A stretch of 64,000 nucleotides of DNA from Nansenia antarctica (Eukaryota; Chordata; Actinopteri; Argentiniformes; Microstomatidae), in assembly GCA_963989245.1 (NCBI GenBank), contig CAXDII010000050.1:62001-126000 (forward strand). The letters run 5' to 3'. The notes below the pieces were generated by a model. It ran no database searches, was not told the DNA's origin, and saw nothing but the letters and a program-made list of their open reading frames with translations. The stretch's first letter is position 1, and each line of letters opens with the position of its first letter. Shown one piece after another: positions 1 through 11,186 of this stretch. A program made the position numbers and the translations under genes.

Positions 1-271
1 TTGTCAAAAGAGACTCCGAAAACGAAACGTTGATCACTTTTGAGCAAAAGGCTGCACACACGCAATTCAAGTTGCTCTGATTGTCATTTAGAGTTACATT
101 ATAGGATTATTCAACAACAAGTCAAAATGTGCTCGTGAAAGGCAGAAAACAACACTTTGATAGTTTGATATAACTTGAGAACGAATGCAAAAAACAGTCC
201 ACTCTAAGAACAGGCCGCTTGGACACTTTCAGAACAGCTCTGTTAATGACTGAAAACAGCTCTCGAAGAGA
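1..271 (+). repeat. Representative type A satellite monomer (271 bp)
   Basis: This is the bulk unit of the array. Landmarks in order are: TTGTCAAAAGAGACTCCG (1), AACGTTGATCAC (about 25), GCTGCACACACGC (about 51), TTGTCATTTAGAG (81), GGATTATTCAACAACAAG (about 104-121), TGCTCGTGAAAGGC (about 129), an A6 run (about 189), CAGGCCGCTTGG (about 210) and two copies of ACAGCTCT near 234 and 255. It is AT-rich and has many short A-runs (CAAAAG, GAAAAC, GCAAAAG, A6), mostly on this strand. No canonical CENP-B box was found on either strand. The unit start is my arbitrary choice, set to match the first base of the window. Confidence 0.97.
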
Positions 272-813
272 TTGTCAAAAGAGACTCCGAAAACGAAACG
301 TTGATCACTTTTGAGCAAAAGGCTGCACACACGCAATTCAAGTTGCTCTGATTGTCATTTAGAGTTACATTATAGGATTATTCAACAACAAGTCAAAATG
401 TGCTCGTGAAAGGCAGAAAACAACACTTTGATAGTTTGATATAACTTGAGAACGAATGCAAAAAACAGTCCACTCTAAGAACAGGCCGCTTGGACACTTT
501 CAGAACAGCTCTGTTAATGACTGAAAACAGCTCTCGAAGAGATTGTCAAAAGAGACTCCGAAAACGAAACGTTGATCACTTTTGAGCAAAAGGCTGCACA
601 CACGCAATTCAAGTTGCTCTGATTGTCATTTAGAGTTACATTATAGGATTATTCAACAACAAGTCAAAATGTGCTCGTGAAAGGCAGAAAACAACACTTT
701 GATAGTTTGATATAACTTGAGAACGAATGCAAAAAACAGTCCACTCTAAGAACAGGCCGCTTGGACACTTTCAGAACAGCTCTGTTAATGACTGAAAACA
801 GCTCTCGAAGAGA

Positions 814-1073
814 TTGTCAAAAGAGACTCCGAAAACGAAACGTTGATCACTTTTGAGCAAAAGGCTGCACACACGCAATTCAAGTTGCTCTGATTGTCAT
901 TTAGAGTTACATTATAGGAGCATTCAGCAACAAGTCAAAATGTGCTCCAGAAAAGCAGAAAACAACACTGATAGAACTTGAGAACGAATGCAAAAACAGT
1001 CCACTCTCAGAACAGGCCGCTTGGACACTTTCAGAACAGCTCTGTTAATGACTGAAAACAGCTCTCGAAGAGA
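814..1073 (+). repeat. Type B monomer 1 (260 bp)
   Basis: Type B differs from A in one block. GGATTATTCAACAAC becomes GGAGCATTCAGCAAC, CTCGTGAAAGGC becomes CTCCAGAAAAGC, the CACTTTGATAGTTTGATATAAC region shrinks to CACTGATAGAAC, the A6 run is A5, and CTCTAAG becomes CTCTCAG. The net change is -11 bp. This copy has GCAGAAAAC. It is followed by a type A unit and then a second B, an arrangement seen again 7,566 bp downstream. Confidence 0.96.
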
Positions 1074-1344
1074 TTGTCAAAAGAGACTCCGAAAACGAAA
1101 CGTTGATCACTTTTGAGCAAAAGGCTGCACACACGCAATTCAAGTTGCTCTGATTGTCATTTAGAGTTACATTATAGGATTATTCAACAACAAGTCAAAA
1201 TGTGCTCGTGAAAGGCAGAAAACAACACTTTGATAGTTTGATATAACTTGAGAACGAATGCAAAAAACAGTCCACTCTAAGAACAGGCCGCTTGGACACT
1301 TTCAGAACAGCTCTGTTAATGACTGAAAACAGCTCTCGAAGAGA

Positions 1345-1604
1345 TTGTCAAAAGAGACTCCGAAAACGAAACGTTGATCACTTTTGAGCAAAAGGCTGCA
1401 CACACGCAATTCAAGTTGCTCTGATTGTCATTTAGAGTTACATTATAGGAGCATTCAGCAACAAGTCAAAATGTGCTCCAGAAAAGCAGAAAACAACACT
1501 GATAGAACTTGAGAACGAATGCAAAAACAGTCCACTCTCAGAACAGGCCGCTTGGACACTTTCAGAACAGCTCTGTTAATGACTGAAAACAGCTCTCGAA
1601 GAGA
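1345..1604 (+). repeat. Type B monomer 2 (260 bp)
   Basis: This is the second B of the B-A-B triplet (GCAGAAAAC subtype). The next unit (1605 onward) is a type C variant with CTCTGAAAACG, AACTTTGATTAC, GAGTAAC and CTCTCAG. The AACTTTGATTAC change is shared only with the unit after 9170. Confidence 0.96.
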
Positions 1605-4600
1605 TTGTCAAAAGAGACTCTGAAAACGAAACTTTGATTACTTTTGAGCAAAAGGCTGCACACACGCAATTCAAGTTGCTCTGATTGTCATTTAGAGTAA
1701 CATTATAGGATTATTCAACAACAAGTCAAAATGTGCTCGTGAAAGGCAGAAAACAACACTTTGATAGTTTGATATAACTTGAGAACGAATGCAAAAAACA
1801 GTCCACTCTCAGAACAGGCCGCTTGGACACTTTCAGAACAGCTCTGTTAATGACTGAAAACAGCTCTCGAAGAGATTGTCAAAAGAGACTCCGAAAACGA
1901 AACGTTGATCACTTTTGAGCAAAAGGCTGCACACACGCAATTCAAGTTGCTCTGATTGTCATTTAGAGTTACATTATAGGATTATTCAACAACAAGTCAA
2001 AATGTGCTCGTGAAAGGCAGAAAACAACACTTTGATAGTTTGATATAACTTGAGAACGAATGCAAAAAACAGTCCACTCTAAGAACAGGCCGCTTGGACA
2101 CTTTCAGAACAGCTCTGTTAATGACTGAAAACAGCTCTCGAAGAGATTGTCAAAAGAGACTCCGAAAACGAAACGTTGATCACTTTTGAGCAAAAGGCTG
2201 CACACACGCAATTCAAGTTGCTCTGATTGTCATTTAGAGTTACATTATAGGATTATTCAACAACAAGTCAAAATGTGCTCGTGAAAGGCAGAAAACAACA
2301 CTTTGATAGTTTGATATAACTTGAGAACGAATGCAAAAAACAGTCCACTCTAAGAACAGGCCGCTTGGACACTTTCAGAACAGCTCTGTTAATGACTGAA
2401 AACAGCTCTCGAAGAGATTGTCAAAAGAGACTCCGAAAACGAAACGTTGATCACTTTTGAGCAAAAGGCTGCACACACGCAATTCAAGTTGCTCTGATTG
2501 TCATTTAGAGTTACATTATAGGATTATTCAACAACAAGTCAAAATGTGCTCGTGAAAGGCAGAAAACAACACTTTGATAGTTTGATATAACTTGAGAACG
2601 AATGCAAAAAACAGTCCACTCTAAGAACAGGCCGCTTGGACACTTTCAGAACAGCTCTGTTAATGACTGAAAACAGCTCTCGAAGAGATTGTCAAAAGAG
2701 ACTCTGAAAACGAAACGTTGATTACTTTTGAGCAAAAGGCTGCACACACGCAATTCACGTTGCTCTGATTGTCATTTAGAGTAACATTATAGGAGTATTC
2801 AACAACAAGTCAAAATGTGCTCGTGAAAGGCAGAAAACAACACTTTGATAGTTTGATATAACTTGAGAACGAATGCAAAAAACAGTCCACTCTAAGAACA
2901 GGCCGTTTGGACACTTTCAGAACAGCTCTGTTAATGACTGAAAACAGCTCTCGAAGAGATTGTCAAAAGAGACTCCGAAAACGAAACGTTGATCACTTTT
3001 GAGCAAAAGGCTGCACACACGCAATTCAAGTTGCTCTGATTGTCATTTAGAGTTACATTATAGGATTATTCAACAACAAGTCAAAATGTGCTCGTGAAAG
3101 GCAGAAAACAACACTTTGATAGTTTGATATAACTTGAGAACGAATGCAAAAAACAGTCCACTCTAAGAACAGGCCGCTTGGACACTTTCAGAACAGCTCT
3201 GTTAATGACTGAAAACAGCTCTCGAAGAGATTGTCAAAAGAGACTCCGAAAACGAAACGTTGATCACTTTTGAGCAAAAGGCTGCACACACGCAATTCAA
3301 GTTGCTCTGATTGTCATTTAGAGTTACATTATAGGATTATTCAACAACAAGTCAAAATGTGCTCGTGAAAGGCAGAAAACAACACTTTGATAGTTTGATA
3401 TAACTTGAGAACGAATGCAAAAAACAGTCCACTCTAAGAACAGGCCGCTTGGACACTTTCAGAACAGCTCTGTTAATGACTGAAAACAGCTCTCGAAGAG
3501 ATTGTCAAAAGAGACTCCGAAAACGAAACGTTGATCACTTTTGAGCAAAAGGCTGCACACACGCAATTCAAGTTGCTCTGATTGTCATTTAGAGTTACAT
3601 TATAGGATTATTCAACAACAAGTAAAAATGTGCTCGTGAAAGGCAGAAAACAACACTTTGATAGTTTGATATAACTTGAGAACGAATGCAAAAAACAGTC
3701 CACTCTAAGAACAGGCCGCTTGGACACTTTCAGAACAGCTCTGTTAATGACTGAAAACAGCTCTCGAAGAGATTGTCAAAAGAGACTCCGAAAACGAAAC
3801 GTTGATCACTTTTGAGCAAAAGGCTGCACACACGCAATTCAAGTTGCTCTGATTGTCATTTAGAGTTACATTATAGGATTATTCAACAACAAGTCAAAAT
3901 GTGCTCGTGAAAGGCAGAAAACAACACTTTGATAGTTTGATATAACTTGAGAACGAATGCAAAAAACAGTCCACTCTAAGAACAGGCCGCTTGGACACTT
4001 TCAGAACAGCTCTGTTAATGACTGAAAACAGCTCTCGAAGAGATTGTCAAAAGAGACTCCGAAAACGAAACGTTGATCACTTTTGAGCAAAAGGCTACAC
4101 ACACGCAATTCAAGTTGCTCTGATTGTCATTTAGAGTTACATTATAGGATTATTCAACAACAAGTCAAAATGTGCTCGTGAAAGGCAGAAAACAACACTT
4201 TGATAGTTTGATATAACTTGAGAACGAATGCAAAAAACAGTCCACTCTAAGAACAGGCCGCTTGGACACTTTCAGAACAGCTCTGTTAATGACTGAAAAC
4301 AGCTCTCGAAGAGATTGTCAAAAGAGACTCCGAAAACGAAACGTTGATCACTTTTGAGCAAAAGGCTGCACACACGCAATTAAAGTTGCTCTGATTGTCA
4401 TTTAGAGTTACATTATAGGATTATTCAACAACAAGTCAAAATGTGCTCGTGAAAGGCAGAAAACAACACTTTGATAGTTTGATATAACTTGAGAACGAAT
4501 GCAAAAAACAGTCCACTCTAAGAACAGGCCGCTTGGACACTTTCAGAACAGCTCTGTTAATGACTGAAAACAGCTCTCGAAGAGATTGTCAAAAGAGACT

Positions 4601-7600
4601 CCGAAAACGAAACGTTGATCACTTTTGAGCAAAAGGCTGCACACACGCAATTCAAGTTGCTCTGATTGTCATTTAGAGTTACATTATAGGATTATTCAAC
4701 AACAAGTCAAAATGTGCTCGTGAAAGGCAGAAAACAACACTTTGATAGTTTGATATAACTTGAGAACGAATGCAAAAAACAGTCCACTCTAAGAACAGGC
4801 CGCTTGGACACTTTCAGAACAGCTCTGTTAATGACTGAAAACAGCTCTCGAAGAGATTGTCAAAAGAGACTCCGAAAACGAAACGTTGATCACTTTTGAG
4901 CAAAAGGCTGCACACACGCAATTCAAGTTGCTCTGATTGTCATTTAGAGTTACATTATAGGATTATTCAACAACAAGTCAAAATGTGCTCGTGAAAGGCA
5001 GAAAACAACACTTTGATAGTTTGATATAACTTGAGAACGAATGCAAAAAACAGTCCACTCTAAGAACAGGCCGCTTGGACACTTTCAGAACAGCTCTGTT
5101 AATGACTGAAAACAGCTCTCGAAGAGATTGTCAAAAGAGACTCCGAAAACGAAACGTTGATCACTTTTGAGCAAAAGGCTGCACACACGCAATTCAAGTT
5201 GCTCTGATTGTCATTTAGAGTTACATTATAGGATTATTCAACAACAAGTCAAAATGTGCTCGTGAAAGGCAGAAAACAACACTTTGATAGTTTGATATAA
5301 CTTGAGAACGAATGCAAAAAACAGTCCACTCTAAGAACAGGCCGCTTGGACACTTTCAGAACAGCTCTGTTAATGACTGAAAACAGCTCTCGAAGAGATT
5401 GTCAAAAGAGACTCCGAAAACGAAACGTTGATCACTTTTGAGCAAAAGGCTGCACACACGCAATTCAAGTTGCTCTGATTGTCATTTAGAGTTACATTAT
5501 AGGATTATTCAACAACAAGTCAAAATGTGCTCGTGAAAGGCAGAAAACAACACTTTGATAGTTTGATATAACTTGAGAACGAATGCAAAAAACAGTCCAC
5601 TCTAAGAACAGGCCGCTTGGACACTTTCAGAACAGCTCTGTTAATGACTGAAAACAGCTCTCGAAGAGATTGTCAAAAGAGACTCCGAAAACGAAACGTT
5701 GATCACTTTTGAGCAAAAGGCTGCACACACGCAATTCAAGTTGCTCTGATTGTCATTTAGAGTTACATTATAGGATTATTCAACAACAAGTCAAAATGTG
5801 CTCGTGAAAGGCAGAAAACAACACTTTGATAGTTTGATATAACTTGAGAACGAATGCAAAAAACAGTCCACTCTAAGAACAGGCCGCTTGGACACTTTCA
5901 GAACAGCTCTGTTAATGACTGAAAACAGCTCTCGAAGAGATTGTCAAAAGAGACTCCGAAAACGAAACGTTGATCACTTTTGAGCAAAAGGCTGCACACA
6001 CGCAATTAAAGTTGCTCTGATTGTCATTTAGAGTTACATTATAGGATTATTCAACAACAAGTCAAAATGTGCTCGTGAAAGGCAGAAAACAACACTTTGA
6101 TAGTTTGATATAACTTGAGAACGAATGCAAAAAACAGTCCACTCTAAGAACAGGCCGCTTGGACACTTTCAGAACAGCTCTGTTAATGACTGAAAACAGC
6201 TCTCGAAGAGATTGTCAAAAGAGACTCCGAAAACGAAACGTTGATCACTTTTGAGCAAAAGGCTGCACACACGCAATTCAAGTTGCTCTGATTGTCATTT
6301 AGAGTTACATTATAGGATTATTCAACAACAAGTCAAAATGTGCTCGTGAAAGGCAGAAAACAACACTTTGATAGTTTGATATAACTTGAGAACGAATGCA
6401 AAAAACAGTCCACTCTAAGAACAGGCCGCTTGGACACTTTCAGAACAGCTCTGTTAATGACTGAAAACAGCTCTCGAAGAGATTGTCAAAAGAGACTCCG
6501 AAAACGAAACGTTGATCACTTTTGAGCAAAAGGCTGCACACACGCAATTCAAGTTGCTCTGATTGTCATTTAGAGTTACATTATAGGATTATTCAACAAC
6601 AAGTCAAAATGTGCTCGTGAAAGGCAGAAAACAACACTTTGATAGTTTGATATAACTTGAGAACGAATGCAAAAAACAGTCCACTCTAAGAACAGGCCGC
6701 TTGGACACTTTCAGAACAGCTCTGTTAATGACTGAAAACAGCTCTCGAAGAGATTGTCAAAAGAGACTCCGAAAACGAAACGTTGATCACTTTTGAGCAA
6801 AAGGCTGCACACACGCAATTCAAGTTGCTCTGATTGTCATTTAGAGTTACATTATAGGATTATTCAACAACAAGTCAAAATGTGCTCGTGAAAGGCAGAA
6901 AACAACACTTTGATAGTTTGATATAACTTGAGAACGAATGCAAAAAACAGTCCACTCTAAGAACAGGCCGCTTGGACACTTTCAGAACAGCTCTGTTAAT
7001 GACTGAAAACAGCTCTCGAAGAGATTGTCAAAAGAGACTCCGAAAACGAAACGTTGATCACTTTTGAGCAAAAGGCTGCACACACGCAATTCAAGTTGCT
7101 CTGATTGTCATTTAGAGTTACATTATAGGATTATTCAACAACAAGTCAAAATGTGCTCGTGAAAGGCAGAAAACAACACTTTGATAGTTTGATATAACTT
7201 GAGAACGAATGCAAAAAACAGTCCACTCTAAGAACAGGCCGCTTGGACACTTTCAGAACAGCTCTGTTAATGACTGAAAACAGCTCTCGAAGAGATTGTC
7301 AAAAGAGACTCCGAAAACGAAACGTTGATCACTTTTGAGCAAAAGGCTGCACACACGCAATTCAAGTTGCTCTGATTGTCATTTAGAGTTACATTATAGG
7401 ATTATTCAACAACAAGTCAAAATGTGCTCGTGAAAGGCAGAAAACAACACTTTGATAGTTTGATATAACTTGAGAACGAATGCAAAAAACAGTCCACTCT
7501 AAGAACAGGCCGCTTGGACACTTTCAGAACAGCTCTGTTAATGACTGAAAACAGCTCTCGAAGAGATTGTCAAAAGAGACTCCGAAAACGAAACGTTGAT

Positions 7601-8379
7601 CACTTTTGAGCAAAAGGCTGCACACACGCAATTCAAGTTGCTCTGATTGTCATTTAGAGTTACATTATAGGATTATTCAACAACAAGTCAAAATGTGCTC
7701 GTGAAAGGCAGAAAACAACACTTTGATAGTTTGATATAACTTGAGAACGAATGCAAAAAACAGTCCACTCTAAGAACAGGCCGCTTGGACACTTTCAGAA
7801 CAGCTCTGTTAATGACTGAAAACAGCTCTCGAAGAGATTGTCAAAAGAGACTCCGAAAACGAAACGTTGATCACTTTTGAGCAAAAGGCTGCACACACGC
7901 AATTCAAGTTGCTCTGATTGTCATTTAGAGTTACATTATAGGATTATTCAACAACAAGTCAAAATGTGCTCGTGAAAGGCAGAAAACAACACTTTGATAG
8001 TTTGATATAACTTGAGAACGAATGCAAAAAACAGTCCACTCTAAGAACAGGCCGCTTGGACACTTTCAGAACAGCTCTGTTAATGACTGAAAACAGCTCT
8101 CGAAGAGATTGTCAAAAGAGACTCCGAAAACGAAACGTTGATCACTTTTGAGCAAAAGGCTGCACACACGCAATTCAAGTTGCTCTGATTGTCATTTAGA
8201 GTTACATTATAGGATTATTCAACAACAAGTCAAAATGTGCTCGTGAAAGGCAGAAAACAACACTTTGATAGTTTGATATAACTTGAGAACGAATGCAAAA
8301 AACAGTCCACTCTAAGAACAGGCCGCTTGGACACTTTCAGAACAGCTCTGTTAATGACTGAAAACAGCTCTCGAAGAGA

Positions 8380-8639
8380 TTGTCAAAAGAGACTCCGAAA
8401 ACGAAACGTTGATCACTTTTGAGCAAAAGGCTGCACACACGCAATTCAAGTTGCTCTGATTGTCATTTAGAGTTACATTATAGGAGCATTCAGCAACAAG
8501 TCAAAATGTGCTCCAGAAAAGCAGAAAACAACACTGATAGAACTTGAGAACGAATGCAAAAACAGTCCACTCTCAGAACAGGCCGCTTGGACACTTTCAG
8601 AACAGCTCTGTTAATGACTGAAAACAGCTCTCGAAGAGA
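8380..8639 (+). repeat. Type B monomer 3 (260 bp)
   Basis: This is the counterpart of the B unit at 814, exactly 7,566 bp downstream (GCATTC at 920 and 8486). It is the GCAGAAAAC subtype and begins the second B-A-B triplet. Confidence 0.96.
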
Positions 8640-8910
8640 TTGTCAAAAGAGACTCCGAAAACGAAACGTTGATCACTTTTGAGCAAAAGGCTGCACACAC
8701 GCAATTCAAGTTGCTCTGATTGTCATTTAGAGTTACATTATAGGATTATTCAACAACAAGTCAAAATGTGCTCGTGAAAGGCAGAAAACAACACTTTGAT
8801 AGTTTGATATAACTTGAGAACGAATGCAAAAAACAGTCCACTCTAAGAACAGGCCGCTTGGACACTTTCAGAACAGCTCTGTTAATGACTGAAAACAGCT
8901 CTCGAAGAGA

Positions 8911-9170
8911 TTGTCAAAAGAGACTCCGAAAACGAAACGTTGATCACTTTTGAGCAAAAGGCTGCACACACGCAATTCAAGTTGCTCTGATTGTCATTTA
9001 GAGTTACATTATAGGAGCATTCAGCAACAAGTCAAAATGTGCTCCAGAAAAGCAGAAAACAACACTGATAGAACTTGAGAACGAATGCAAAAACAGTCCA
9101 CTCTCAGAACAGGCCGCTTGGACACTTTCAGAACAGCTCTGTTAATGACTGAAAACAGCTCTCGAAGAGA
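8911..9170 (+). repeat. Type B monomer 4 (260 bp)
   Basis: This is the counterpart of the B unit at 1345 (GCATTC at 1451 and 9017). It is followed by the same AACTTTGATTAC type C unit. GCAGAAAAC subtype. Confidence 0.96.
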
Positions 9171-11186
9171 TTGTCAAAAGAGACTCTGAAAACGAAACTT
9201 TGATTACTTTTGAGCAAAAGGCTGCACACACGCAATTCAAGTTGCTCTGATTGTCATTTAGAGTAACATTATAGGATTATTCAACAACAAGTCAAAATGT
9301 GCTCGTGAAAGGCAGAAAACAACACTTTGATAGTTTGATATAACTTGAGAACGAATGCAAAAAACAGTCCACTCTCAGAACAGGCCGCTTGGACACTTTC
9401 AGAACAGCTCTGTTAATGACTGAAAACAGCTCTCGAAGAGATTGTCAAAAGAGACTCCGAAAACGAAACGTTGATCACTTTTGAGCAAAAGGCTGCACAC
9501 ACGCAATTCAAGTTGCTCTGATTGTCATTTAGAGTTACATTATAGGATTATTCAACAACAAGTCAAAATGTGCTCGTGAAAGGCAGAAAACAACACTTTG
9601 ATAGTTTGATATAACTTGAGAACGAATGCAAAAAACAGTCCACTCTAAGAACAGGCCGCTTGGACACTTTCAGAACAGCTCTGTTAATGACTGAAAACAG
9701 CTCTCGAAGAGATTGTCAAAAGAGACTCCGAAAACGAAACGTTGATCACTTTTGAGCAAAAGGCTGCACACACGCAATTCAAGTTGCTCTGATTGTCATT
9801 TAGAGTTACATTATAGGATTATTCAACAACAAGTCAAAATGTGCTCGTGAAAGGCAGAAAACAACACTTTGATAGTTTGATATAACTTGAGAACGAATGC
9901 AAAAAACAGTCCACTCTAAGAACAGGCCGCTTGGACACTTTCAGAACAGCTCTGTTAATGACTGAAAACAGCTCTCGAAGAGATTGTCAAAAGAGACTCC
10001 GAAAACGAAACGTTGATCACTTTTGAGCAAAAGGCTGCACACACGCAATTCAAGTTGCTCTGATTGTCATTTAGAGTTACATTATAGGATTATTCAACAA
10101 CAAGTCAAAATGTGCTCGTGAAAGGCAGAAAACAACACTTTGATAGTTTGATATAACTTGAGAACGAATGCAAAAAACAGTCCACTCTAAGAACAGGCCG
10201 CTTGGACACTTTCAGAACAGCTCTGTTAATGACTGAAAACAGCTCTCGAAGAGATTGTCAAAAGAGACTCTGAAAACGAAACGTTGATTACTTTTGAGCA
10301 AAAGGCTGCACACACGCAATTCACGTTGCTCTGATTGTCATTTAGAGTAACATTATAGGAGTATTCAACAACAAGTCAAAATGTGCTCGTGAAAGGCAGA
10401 AAACAACACTTTGATAGTTTGATATAACTTGAGAACGAATGCAAAAAACAGTCCACTCTAAGAACAGGCCGTTTGGACACTTTCAGAACAGCTCTGTTAA
10501 TGACTGAAAACAGCTCTCGAAGAGATTGTCAAAAGAGACTCCGAAAACGAAACGTTGATCACTTTTGAGCAAAAGGCTGCACACACGCAATTCAAGTTGC
10601 TCTGATTGTCATTTAGAGTTACATTATAGGATTATTCAACAACAAGTCAAAATGTGCTCGTGAAAGGCAGAAAACAACACTTTGATAGTTTGATATAACT
10701 TGAGAACGAATGCAAAAAACAGTCCACTCTAAGAACAGGCCGCTTGGACACTTTCAGAACAGCTCTGTTAATGACTGAAAACAGCTCTCGAAGAGATTGT
10801 CAAAAGAGACTCCGAAAACGAAACGTTGATCACTTTTGAGCAAAAGGCTGCACACACGCAATTCAAGTTGCTCTGATTGTCATTTAGAGTTACATTATAG
10901 GATTATTCAACAACAAGTCAAAATGTGCTCGTGAAAGGCAGAAAACAACACTTTGATAGTTTGATATAACTTGAGAACGAATGCAAAAAACAGTCCACTC
11001 TAAGAACAGGCCGCTTGGACACTTTCAGAACAGCTCTGTTAATGACTGAAAACAGCTCTCGAAGAGATTGTCAAAAGAGACTCCGAAAACGAAACGTTGA
11101 TCACTTTTGAGCAAAAGGCTGCACACACGCAATTCAAGTTGCTCTGATTGTCATTTAGAGTTACATTATAGGATTATTCAACAACA

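Noticed and set aside
1..271. CENP-B box on the minus strand (TTTCGTTTTCGGAGTC)
   Set aside because: It matches TTCG and part of CGG but lacks the required A and the CGGG core at the correct spacing.
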